DNA of 5,564 nucleotides, taken from the NCBI GenBank assembly GCA_905233795.1, contig CAJOFP010000146.1:1-5564 (forward strand). Direction: 5' to 3'. This DNA is from an uncultured Oscillibacter sp. (GTDB lineage: Bacteria > Bacillota > Clostridia > Oscillospirales > Oscillospiraceae). The first letter of the stretch is position 1. Each line of letters begins with the position of its first letter. Below the pieces are notes generated by a model, which was not told the origin of the DNA, searched no databases, and saw only the letters and a program-made list of their open reading frames with translations. The position numbers and the translations under genes are program-made. Positions 1 through 5,375 of this stretch are shown here, one piece after another.

Positions 1-448
1 ACGGCGGACAAGCCTCAATAAGATTTATATCTTGCTCTCCATTAGTAGCCTCGACAGGATTATTATTTGGATCAGGAGTTTTCAACAAATCAGTTAATTC
101 TTTGTTCAATCTGTCAATCGTCGCGTCTTTTTCATCAATTTCAGCCAAAGCCGCTTCGTAATTGGATTGTACAGTCTCATAATTGGTTTTAATTTGGGAT
201 ATTTCATCGCTTAACGTCCGATTTTTCGCCTCTAAATCCGCGATTCGCTTTTCCAGAGCGGAAACGTCCGTCCGCGCTTCCGCCTGTAAAACTTCGTTTT
301 GTTCCTGTAAATTATCTTTTTGTTCCGTCAACGCGGAATTTTCCCGCTGTAACGTGATAATCTGGGGAACAAGCGCGATAGCGGCGCCAACAATGCCCAA
401 TACTCCCGTTATGACAGCCGCGATAATCGTCGCTTTCGCGTCAGTCAT
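1..448 (-). CDS. Membrane-anchored coiled-coil protein, function unknown (3' end outside window)
   Basis: This is the first 149 codons of a minus-strand gene that leaves the window at its left edge. Start ATG (448-446) follows a purine-rich ribosome binding site, AAAGGGGGT, about six bases upstream. Residues 6-27 form one hydrophobic Ala/Ile/Val/Gly-rich helix (ATIIAAVITGVLGIVGAAIA). Residues 31-122 are charged and rich in Glu, Gln, Lys and Leu, with heptad-like spacing (SALEKRIADLEAKNRTL and onward), so a long coiled coil is predicted. A Pro/Asn-rich linker follows (125-137), and the visible part ends INLIEACPP, which looks like the entry to a C-terminal domain. From memory, this layout and the Cys-Pro-Pro entry recall Firmicutes proteins with a C-terminal NPCBM/NEW2 domain, but that domain is not visible, so this is only a hypothesis. 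It is transcribed divergently from the tRNA cluster. No function can be assigned. Confidence 0.8.
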   Translation of the reverse strand, partial: MTDAKATIIAAVITGVLGIVGAAIALVPQIITLQRENSALTEQKDNLQEQNEVLQAEARTDVSALEKRIADLEAKNRTLSDEISQIKTNYETVQSNYEAALAEIDEKDATIDRLNKELTDLLKTPDPNNNPVEATNGEQDINLIEACPP

Positions 449-512
449 AATTTTACCCCCTTTGTATCATTTATTTTAATATTTATATTTAATAAATATT
501 AAAATATTTGAC

Positions 513-541
513 ATTATATCTTTATTTTCATCAAAACGCAA
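513..541 (-). promoter_or_regulatory. Candidate SigA promoter for the coiled-coil gene
   Basis: Read on the minus strand, a perfect TATAAT -10 (518-513) lies 17 bp downstream of TTGCGT (541-536), a weak 3/6 match to the -35 consensus. Transcription would start near 506 and give an untranslated leader of about 58 nt before the ATG at 448. The -10 and spacing are good. The weak -35 and AT-rich surroundings keep this tentative. Confidence 0.5.
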
Positions 542-605
542 GATAAAAACCGGACGCGTGAATAATTTTAAAATTATTTTACAAAAATCTACGCAAATAC
601 GGCTC

Positions 606-668
606 CAAAAAAATTTTTAAAATTTTTTTAAATTCCCTCTTGACAAGATAAAAAAGCCGCGTTATAAT
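606..668 (+). promoter_or_regulatory. Strong consensus promoter with UP-like A/T tract for the tRNA cluster
   Basis: A perfect -35 TTGACA (640-645), a 17-bp spacer and a perfect -10 TATAAT (663-668) form an ideal SigA/sigma70 promoter with a predicted start near 675. Directly upstream, 607-634 consists of alternating A and T runs (A7, T5, A4, T7, A3), which resembles an UP element bound by the RNA polymerase alpha subunit, as is common at stable-RNA promoters. It points at the tRNA-Val gene 60 bp downstream and is the only strong promoter seen for the tRNA genes. Confidence 0.9.
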
Positions 669-674
669 GGCAAA

Positions 675-695
675 GCCGTCTGACACGGAGACGGC
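675..695 (+). other. Leader hairpin at the predicted 5' end of the tRNA transcript
   Basis: GCCGTCT (675-681) pairs perfectly with AGACGGC (689-695) around a 7-nt loop. The hairpin begins at or within a base or two of the predicted transcription start (about 675). No T-run follows, so it is not an intrinsic terminator. It may protect the precursor's 5' end or mark a processing site. Its role is inferred from position only. Confidence 0.5.
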
Positions 696-728
696 GCGAA
701 TTTGATTTAAATTTCAATCCATATCAGC

Positions 729-805
729 GGGAGCATAGCTCAGCTGGTTAGAGCGCCTGCCTTACAAGCAGGAGGTCACTGGTTCGAGTCCAGTTGTTCC
801 CACCA
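729..805 (+). tRNA. tRNA-Val (anticodon UAC)
   Basis: The full cloverleaf is visible. Acceptor arm GGGAGCA (729-735) pairs with TGTTCCC (795-801), with one G-U pair. The anticodon stem CCTGC/GCAGG encloses loop CTTACAA, giving anticodon UAC, which reads GUA and other Val codons by wobble. The T arm is ACTGG-TTCGAGT-CCAGT. The discriminator is A802 and CCA is encoded at 803-805. It is the first gene of the tRNA cluster, about 54 nt after the predicted transcription start. Confidence 0.97.
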
Positions 806-815
806 TCCGACGCGC

Positions 816-841
816 AATTTAAAAATATTTATTTTTAAATT
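816..841 (+). repeat. AT-only inverted repeat in the Val-Asp tRNA spacer
   Basis: AATTTAAAAAT (816-826) and ATTTTTAAATT (831-841) are perfect complements around a 4-nt loop. An 11-bp A-U hairpin could form in the precursor between tRNA-Val and tRNA-Asp. Base composition here is so skewed that chance is a serious alternative. A processing role is only a possibility. Confidence 0.35.
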
Positions 842-862
842 ATTTAAATTTATATATTATTT

Positions 863-939
863 GGCCCGGTAGCTCAGTTGGTTAGAGCGCTGGCCTGTCA
901 CGCCAGAGGTCGACGGTTCAAGTCCGTTCCGGGTCGCCA
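863..939 (+). tRNA. tRNA-Asp (anticodon GUC)
   Basis: Acceptor arm GGCCCGG (863-869) pairs with CCGGGTC (929-935), including one G-U pair. The anticodon stem CTGGC/GCCAG encloses loop CTGTCAC, giving anticodon GUC for Asp codons GAU and GAC. Discriminator G936 is the base expected for bacterial tRNA-Asp, and CCA is encoded at 937-939. It lies 57 nt after tRNA-Val in the same transcript. Confidence 0.97.
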
Positions 940-1027
940 TTTTCCCCTTGATAACATTCAATATTTCATTTATCTCGCAATCCGTTTACAAGTTGCCTAT
1001 ACGCGATATATTTAAAAATTTAAATTC

Positions 1028-1103
1028 GCCCAGATAGCTCAGTTGGTAGAGCAGCGGACTGAAAATCCGCGTGTGGTTGGTTCGATTCCGACTCTGGGCA
1101 CCA
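1028..1103 (+). tRNA. tRNA-Phe (anticodon GAA)
   Basis: Acceptor arm GCCCAGA (1028-1034) pairs perfectly with TCTGGGC (1093-1099). The anticodon stem GCGGA/TCCGC holds loop CTGAAAA, giving anticodon GAA for UUU and UUC. Discriminator A1100 is followed by encoded CCA (1101-1103). Only 3 nt separate it from tRNA-Gly, so the two are certainly cut from one precursor. Confidence 0.97.
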
Positions 1104-1106
1104 TAC

Positions 1107-1182
1107 GCGGGCATAGCTCATCTGGTAGAGCGCCACCTTGCCAAGGTGGAGGTAGCGAGTTCGAGCCTCGTTGCCCGCTCCA
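1107..1182 (+). tRNA. tRNA-Gly (anticodon GCC)
   Basis: Acceptor arm GCGGGCA (1107-1113) pairs with TGCCCGC (1172-1178). The anticodon stem CCACC/GGTGG encloses loop TTGCCAA, giving anticodon GCC for GGU and GGC. Discriminator U1179 precedes encoded CCA (1180-1182). It is the last of the four tightly grouped tRNAs and is followed by a 163-nt gap before tRNA-Cys. Confidence 0.97.
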
Positions 1183-1197
1183 TTTTCATTTCTCCTT

Positions 1198-1247
1198 GTT
1201 CTTTCCAAACCTGTCTGTCTTTTGTCCGGGGCGGGTTTGGAAAGAAC
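1198..1247 (+). repeat. 14-bp perfect inverted repeat between tRNA-Gly and tRNA-Cys
   Basis: GTTCTTTCCAAACC (1198-1211) and GGTTTGGAAAGAAC (1234-1247) are perfect complements separated by 22 nt. With one bulged C the helix extends outward by a few more pairs (TTG with CAA). The downstream DNA is AT-rich (CAATTATAATTATTT) but lacks a continuous T-run, so a canonical intrinsic terminator is not supported. The structure could be a weak terminator, an RNA processing or stability stem, or a remnant of a small mobile repeat. Confidence 0.6.
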
Positions 1248-1345
1248 CAATTATAATTATTTAATTATATTAAATTTATAATCCTGTCATAATATTCTGT
1301 CCAGCGGCGTATATTTATTTATAATTATAATATAATTTATAATCT

Positions 1346-1420
1346 GGTGACATAGCCAAGTGGTAAGGCAAGGGTCTGCAAAACCCTCATTCCCCGGTTC
1401 AAATCCGGGTGTCACCTCCA
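1346..1420 (+). tRNA. tRNA-Cys (anticodon GCA)
   Basis: Acceptor arm GGTGACA (1346-1352) pairs perfectly with TGTCACC (1410-1416). The anticodon stem AGGGT/ACCCT holds loop CTGCAAA, giving anticodon GCA for UGU and UGC. Discriminator U1417 is the Cys identity base, and CCA is encoded at 1418-1420. The 163 nt upstream contain several TATAAT-like hexamers (for example 1331-1336) but no convincing matched -35. It may be co-transcribed with the upstream tRNAs. An intrinsic terminator follows within a few bases. Confidence 0.97.
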
Positions 1421-1425
1421 AAAGC

Positions 1426-1460
1426 AATCTCCGGATCCGTCACGGATTCCGGGGATTTTT
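1426..1460 (+). terminator. Intrinsic terminator of the tRNA cluster
   Basis: AATCTCCGGATCCG (1426-1439) pairs with CGGATTCCGGGGATT (1443-1457) around the loop TCA. There is one bulged base on the 3' side and one G-U pair, and the stem runs into five T residues (1456-1460). Its place six bases after the tRNA-Cys CCA supports its role as the end of the tRNA transcript. Confidence 0.9.
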
Positions 1461-1491
1461 ATATTATTTTTATTTTAATTATTTTATTTCC

Positions 1492-1602
1492 TGTTATATT
1501 TTGTTATATTTTTGATCGCGTTTTGTTATATATTGTCATATTCACGGCTGTATTTGTGGAAATTTGTCATAAATTTGTCATGGAAAAAGGATGAATTGTC
1601 AT
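1492..1602 (+). repeat. Degenerate 10-11 bp periodic repeat (core TTGTYAT) upstream of tmcAL
   Basis: The hexamer TGTTAT or TGTCAT starts at 1492, 1502, 1524, 1534, 1565, 1576 and 1597. Related words start at 1513 (TGATCG) and 1555 (TGTGGA). Steps between starts are all 10-11 bp or multiples of that, so the words fall on one face of the helix. The pattern reads like an eroded tandem repeat of a unit close to TTTGTCATAAA, running from the tRNA terminator into the first codons of tmcAL. No confident promoter for tmcAL was found in this stretch. Confidence 0.6.
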
Positions 1603-2859
1603 TTGAACGCGGATAAAATAAAAAACGTCACGGGCATTGTGACGGAATTTAACCCCCTGCACGCCGGACACGTCCGGTTGTTCAGAGAAATTCGGCGGAT
1701 ACTGGGAGCGGATACGGCGATTATATGCGCGATGAGCGGCGATTTCGTCCAGCGCGGCGATATGGCGGTTATACGCCGTCAGGCGCGGGCGGAAGCGGCG
1801 ATTTTCAGCGGCGCCGATCTTGTCATAGAACTGCCTCTCCCCTGGGCGGTCTCCTCCGCCGAACGGTTTGCCGAAGGCGGCGTAAGTCTTCTGCTGGCGA
1901 CGGGATTAATTGATACATTGGCGTTTGGAAGCGAATCCGGGGATTTGTCCGCGATTCGCAAGGCGGCGGCGCTGATGCCGCGGGATAACTTTCAAGCCGC
2001 CCTCCGCGACGCGTTGTCCGCCGGTATCTCATATCCCGCCGCCAGACAGCGGGCGTTGGAAAAATTAAGCGATGAGAAAACAGCCGATATTTTATCCCGT
2101 CCCAATGATTTATTGGGCGTGGAATATTGCAAGGCGATATTAAAATATAATAATAATATAAATATTTTGCCTGTTCGCCGTGACAGTTTTCACGATCAAA
2201 CGGGTTCGGCGTCGGAAATCCGGGCGTTATTGCGTACAAAAGACGCGAAAAGTCATGACGCGGCGTTGCGTCTCATGGCGCCGGCCATGCGGGAATATTA
2301 TTTGCGGGAAGAAGCGGCGGGACGCGCCCCGGTATTTTATGAAATTCTCGAACGGGCGATTTTGGCGCGTTTGAAATCCATGACGCGGGACGAGTTCGCC
2401 CTTTACGACGCCGGTCACGAGGGATTATATAACCGGCTTTATCAGGCCGTTCAGGAATCTATATCTATACAGGAAATTTTAGAACGCGCCAAGACAAAAC
2501 GCTATCCGATGGCGCGTCTGCGGCGTATGATTTTACACGCCTGTTTAAATCTGCCGCAAAACCCGCGATTTTCGACTGATTGTCACGAAAACGCGAATAA
2601 TAATATAAAAATCCCGTTCATACGTCCGCTGGCGATGAATCGAACCGGGCGAATATTATTGGCGCGTATGCGGAAAACGGCGAAAATTTTGATTTTATCC
2701 AAAATCGGCGATATAAAAAAATTAAATCCCGAAGCGCAAGTAATTTTGAAACAGGAAATCAAAGCCGCGAATTTATACGCCCTCGCGTTCCCGGATTTCA
2801 AATCACAAGACGCGAAAAATTTAATGCTTACACAGCCGCCGAAATTTTTAGATATTTAA
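1591..2859 (+). CDS. tmcAL: tRNA(Met) cytidine acetate ligase (TmcAL, YlbM family)
   Basis: TmcAL uses ATP and acetate, through acetyl-AMP, to make N4-acetylcytidine at the wobble position of elongator tRNA-Met in the cytosol. The 422 residues match the usual length. Visible family landmarks, in order, are the nucleotidyltransferase motif NPLHAGH (21-27), SGDFVQRG (49-56), GADLVIELP (74-82), FGSE (112-115), PNDLLGVEY (171-179), HDQTGSASEIR (201-211) and TKRYPMARLRRM (302-313). The ATG at 1591 has AAAAAGG abutting it with no spacing, which is poor. TTG at 1603, with AAGGA 11 nt upstream, is an alternative that removes four residues and still keeps the conserved TGIVTEFNP start. No frameshift is seen. 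It lies just after the tRNA cluster, fitting its substrate class, although tRNA-Met itself is not in the window. It ends at a two-way terminator. Confidence 0.93.
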   Translation: MNCHLNADKIKNVTGIVTEFNPLHAGHVRLFREIRRILGADTAIICAMSGDFVQRGDMAVIRRQARAEAAIFSGADLVIELPLPWAVSSAERFAEGGVSLLLATGLIDTLAFGSESGDLSAIRKAAALMPRDNFQAALRDALSAGISYPAARQRALEKLSDEKTADILSRPNDLLGVEYCKAILKYNNNINILPVRRDSFHDQTGSASEIRALLRTKDAKSHDAALRLMAPAMREYYLREEAAGRAPVFYEILERAILARLKSMTRDEFALYDAGHEGLYNRLYQAVQESISIQEILERAKTKRYPMARLRRMILHACLNLPQNPRFSTDCHENANNNIKIPFIRPLAMNRTGRILLARMRKTAKILILSKIGDIKKLNPEAQVILKQEIKAANLYALAFPDFKSQDAKNLMLTQPPKFLDI

Positions 2860-2895
2860 TTATTTAAATTTGATTAAAATTAAATATTAAAATTT

Positions 2896-2944
2896 AAAAT
2901 AACGGCGTCCCCGCAATCAGCGTTCACGGGAAGCCGTTATTTTT
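2896..2944. terminator. Bidirectional terminator between tmcAL and the convergent amidohydrolase gene
   Basis: The outer stem AAAATAACGGC (2896-2906) pairs with GCCGTTATTTT (2933-2943), and an inner CCCG/CGGG extends the hairpin. T residues follow on the plus strand, and the A-run on the left gives a T-run on the minus strand. It lies 37 nt after the tmcAL stop and about 25 nt beyond the amidohydrolase stop, so it can serve both converging genes. Confidence 0.88.
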
Positions 2945-2969
2945 ATATAAATTTTATAATAAATAAAAA

Positions 2970-3848
2970 TTAAAATAACAATTTCGCGGCGTTGTCGCCT
3001 AAAATCGCGGATTGTTCGGACGGCGTCAACGGCAAATCGCGGATTTTTTGTAATTCACGCGCCTGATCCCCCCACGGGGAATCCGTGCCGAATAGAATTT
3101 TATTCGCGCCGAATTTGCGTATTAAGCGTATAAACCGCGCTTCTTGCAATAATTCTAAATCCTGACTTGTTTTGTAATATCCGTCCCCGTTGGGCGTCAT
3201 ATAGCCCAGAGAGAAAGACGTGTCGAGATATACGCCCGTATCGGGCAAAAGATTTTCGACTTCATCCCAGTTCCGCCATCCGCCCATATGGGCGAGAATT
3301 AACTTGACCGGCCCGGCGGCCTGTATCGCGTTATAAATCATACGCGGCGACGCGTGGACTACGCCCGGATAACCGACATCCAATCCGGCGTGAATTAAGA
3401 TAATTAAATTTAACTCCCCGGCGCGGTTTAATATGCGTATATATTTTAAATCGTCGAAATTTGTATGCTGATAAATCGGGTGTAATTTTACGCCTTTCAA
3501 GCCCAGATTTTTCATACGGCTTAATTCGTGATACCAATCCGGGAAATCCGGGTGCATGGCGCCGAAAGATAAAATTTTATTTGCTTTTAAATTTAAATCC
3601 GCCGCGCCGTCATTGATTTTCGATACCTGTCCGGGATTGGTGGCGACCGGCAATAAAACCGAGTAATCAATTCCGGCGCGGTTCATGGATTCCCGCAGGG
3701 CGTTGACTGTGCCGTTTGTAAACGGTTTTGTATGCGACGCCGCTTGTAATTTATTTACGGCTTTTTCCGCGATTTTATCCGGGAACGTGTGCGCGTGTAT
3801 ATCGATCGCCGAGCGCCTGACTTTGCCGGACGGTGACTTTCGTTTCAT
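2970..3848 (-). CDS. Metal-dependent amidohydrolase (Amidohydro_2 / ACMSD-like TIM barrel)
   Basis: The 292-residue protein matches the amidohydrolase-2 superfamily (PF04909 type), cytosolic TIM-barrel enzymes that hydrolyse or decarboxylate small organic acids with a bound divalent metal. Likely metal and catalytic residues are visible: His18 and His20 in DIHAHTFP, His99 in AMHP, Lys121/His123 in KGVKLHP, His153 in LIHAG, His187 in LAHMGG and Asp256 in FGTDSPWG. Length is normal and the barrel looks complete. ATG at 3848 is the only usable start before the HxH motif, because an in-frame stop lies just upstream. It has no clear ribosome binding site, which suits translational coupling to the symporter gene, whose last 74 nt overlap this start. 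The substrate cannot be read from sequence. The partnership suggests it acts on something the symporter imports. Confidence 0.87.
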   Translation of the reverse strand: MKRKSPSGKVRRSAIDIHAHTFPDKIAEKAVNKLQAASHTKPFTNGTVNALRESMNRAGIDYSVLLPVATNPGQVSKINDGAADLNLKANKILSFGAMHPDFPDWYHELSRMKNLGLKGVKLHPIYQHTNFDDLKYIRILNRAGELNLIILIHAGLDVGYPGVVHASPRMIYNAIQAAGPVKLILAHMGGWRNWDEVENLLPDTGVYLDTSFSLGYMTPNGDGYYKTSQDLELLQEARFIRLIRKFGANKILFGTDSPWGDQARELQKIRDLPLTPSEQSAILGDNAAKLLF

Positions 3849-5268
3849 AGCAAGAAAACGCGTTATTAATTAAATTCTTATCCGGCGCGGGCGTGAATAA
3901 GCTGACAATCGGGACAATGACTAAACCGGCGATCATACAGAACGCGCCCGCGTTAATCGGCGATTGCAATAATACCGGGAAACCGGAACGGATAAAGATA
4001 TTGGCAAGCATGATAATAGTCGAGAATAAGAAGCTGACCCAGCAGGCGATTTTAGTAGTACGCTTCCAATAGAGACCGTACAGGAACGGCGCGAGAAACG
4101 CCCCAGCCAACGCGCCCCAGCTTACGCCCATTAATTGCGCGATAAAAGTCACGCTGGATTTATATTGTATAATCGCCAGAATGACAGAAATGGCGATAAA
4201 CGCGGCGATTAAAACGCGCATGATTGTTAATTGCTTTTTCTGATCCATATTTTTAATAAAATTGTCTTTTAAGAAATCCAACGTGAGAGTGGAACTGGAA
4301 GTCAATACCAGAGAAGACAACGTGGACATGGACGCGGATAAAACTAAAATCACGACAACGGCGATTAAAATATCGGGGCCTCCCACAGGGACGCCGTTTT
4401 CGGCGATTTCCATATTGTATGTGAACAATCTCCCGAAGCCGCCCAAGAAGTAACATCCGCCGGCGACGATAAAGGCGAACGCGGTGGAAATCACAGTGCC
4501 TTTATAGACCGCGCCTTCGCTTTTAATCGCGTAAAATTTCTGAACCATTTGAGGCAGTCCCCAAGTCCCAAGGGAAGTTAAAATCACGACGCCCAATAAA
4601 TTCACCGGATCGGGACCGAAGAAAGAATTGAACACGCCCGGAGAGCTTGAAACGGCGGGATCGCTGATTCTGGACAGACCGTCCAGCGCGGCCAAGAATC
4701 CGCCCTGACTGTTTAAAACGGCTAAAATCACGGCGATAATGCCAAAAATCATGATAACGCCTTGTATAAAATCATTGATAGCCGTCGCCATATAGCCCCC
4801 GGCGATGACATAAATACCGGTCAGAATCGCCATGACAATTACGCAAATCGAATAATCTATATGAAACGCCATGCCAAACAGACGGCTCAGACCGTTATAT
4901 AAACTCGCCGTATAGGGGATTAAAAATATAAATATAATGACGGAAGCGGCGATTTTTAACGCTTTGGAATCAAATCTCTTGCCGAAATATTCGGGCATAG
5001 TCGCGCTGTCAAGATGTTGCGTCTGAATCCGGGTACGCCCCGCCCAAGTCGCGGCGATACCGTAACGCCAGCCGAACTGTCCGGCGTAACCGACGAATAC
5101 GACGGCGGAGAAATACGAAGTCCCGTAGGCGAACGCGGTCAGCCACGGCCCGACGGAACGTCCGCCCAAGACAAACCCGTCCACGTCCGTCGCGTTCCGT
5201 CTGCAATACAGACCGATCCCGACCATGACGCCGAAAAAGACAATCAGCATTAAAATTTTTAAAACCAT
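3775..5268 (-). CDS. Sodium:solute symporter (SSS family), apparently lacking one membrane helix
   Basis: The 497-residue product belongs to the SSS family (TC 2.A.21), inner-membrane Na+-driven uptake carriers. Landmarks are GFVLGGRSVGPWLTAFAYG (31-49), ATMPEYFGKRF (89-99), GGYMATAINDFIQG (157-170), GTWGLPQMVQKFYA (234-247) and SASMSTLSSLVLTSS (311-325), where Ser315/Thr316 align with the Na+-site Ser340/Thr341 of E. coli PutP. About 12 hydrophobic helices are visible where 13 are expected. ATW (73-75) is followed directly by AGRTRIQTQ, whereas PutP has about 16 more residues, forming a helix, between the matching W and AGRLR. Both flanks stay in frame. ATG at 5268 has AAAGGG (5285-5280) 11 nt upstream. 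The C-terminus overlaps the amidohydrolase start. The substrate is unknown. The family call is firm, but activity is doubtful. Confidence 0.9.
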   Translation of the reverse strand: MVLKILMLIVFFGVMVGIGLYCRRNATDVDGFVLGGRSVGPWLTAFAYGTSYFSAVVFVGYAGQFGWRYGIAATWAGRTRIQTQHLDSATMPEYFGKRFDSKALKIAASVIIFIFLIPYTASLYNGLSRLFGMAFHIDYSICVIVMAILTGIYVIAGGYMATAINDFIQGVIMIFGIIAVILAVLNSQGGFLAALDGLSRISDPAVSSSPGVFNSFFGPDPVNLLGVVILTSLGTWGLPQMVQKFYAIKSEGAVYKGTVISTAFAFIVAGGCYFLGGFGRLFTYNMEIAENGVPVGGPDILIAVVVILVLSASMSTLSSLVLTSSSTLTLDFLKDNFIKNMDQKKQLTIMRVLIAAFIAISVILAIIQYKSSVTFIAQLMGVSWGALAGAFLAPFLYGLYWKRTTKIACWVSFLFSTIIMLANIFIRSGFPVLLQSPINAGAFCMIAGLVIVPIVSLFTPAPDKNLINNAFSCYETKVTVRQSQALGDRYTRAHVPG

Positions 5269-5279
5269 ATGAAATCCAT

Positions 5280-5285
5280 CCCTTT
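5280..5285 (-). promoter_or_regulatory. Ribosome binding site of the symporter gene
   Basis: AAAGGG on the minus strand lies 11 nt before the ATG at 5268. This is slightly long spacing but the best match nearby. It supports that start over the out-of-frame ATG ten bases upstream, whose reading frame does not encode the symporter. Confidence 0.6.
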
Positions 5286-5322
5286 CTTGCTATTTCTCGC
5301 TAATTTTTTAATAGAATCATGT

Positions 5323-5370
5323 TTTAACGCTTTACGCCTTTAACGCTTTAAAGTTTTATCGCAAAACGCC
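5323..5370 (-). repeat. 8-bp-period repeat (unit TTTAACGC on the plus strand) at the start of the symporter transcript
   Basis: Read on the plus strand, six consecutive octamers are TTTAACGC, TTTACGCC, TTTAACGC, TTTAAAGT, TTTATCGC and AAAACGCC. Within them TTTAACGCTTTA occurs twice perfectly (5323-5334 and 5339-5350). On the minus strand the core reads TAAAGCGTTAAA. The array begins at the predicted transcription start and covers roughly +1 to +47 of the symporter mRNA, a position where a repressor or an RNA-level control could act. Function is inferred from position only. Confidence 0.6.
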
Positions 5371-5375
5371 CGCTT

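Noticed and set aside
183..479. Plus-strand open frame of 98 codons
   Set aside because: It is antisense to the coiled-coil gene, has no ribosome binding site, and its residues are Cys/Ser-rich low-complexity shadow coding.
508..536. Plus-strand TTGACA at 508-513 as a second tRNA promoter
   Set aside because: No -10-like hexamer occurs 16-18 bp downstream. The motif overlaps the better minus-strand TATAAT.
561..578. 18-bp perfect palindrome AATAATTTTAAAATTATT
   Set aside because: It consists only of A and T in very AT-rich DNA. With no T-run context or placement relative to a gene, chance is sufficient.
1020..1264. Open frames on both strands across tRNA-Phe and tRNA-Gly
   Set aside because: They translate tRNA sequence. 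The cloverleaf structures explain the region, and the peptides (such as SSSGRAPPCQGGGSEFEPR) are familiar tRNA mistranslations.
1183..1345. A sixth tRNA or T-box in the gap before tRNA-Cys
   Set aside because: No acceptor or T-arm sequence (GGTTCRA type) and no T-box motif are present. Only the inverted repeat and AT-rich DNA were found.
1409..1594. 61-codon plus-strand frame ending in an ATGA overlap with tmcAL
   Set aside because: It starts inside tRNA-Cys, runs through the terminator and lacks a binding site. Its Phe/Ile-rich residues follow from AT-rich repeat DNA.
1823..2239. 138-codon minus-strand frame
   Set aside because: It is antisense to conserved tmcAL coding sequence and has Arg/Pro-rich shadow composition and no family signature.
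4253..5253. Several frames of 63-79 codons on both strands inside the symporter gene
   Set aside because: All overlap the well-conserved symporter frame, lack starts with binding sites and show no recognisable motifs.
5323..5350. CcpA cre site in the symporter leader
   Set aside because: The core AAGCGTT fits, but both copies miss the conserved flanking TG and C of the cre consensus, so the site is not called.
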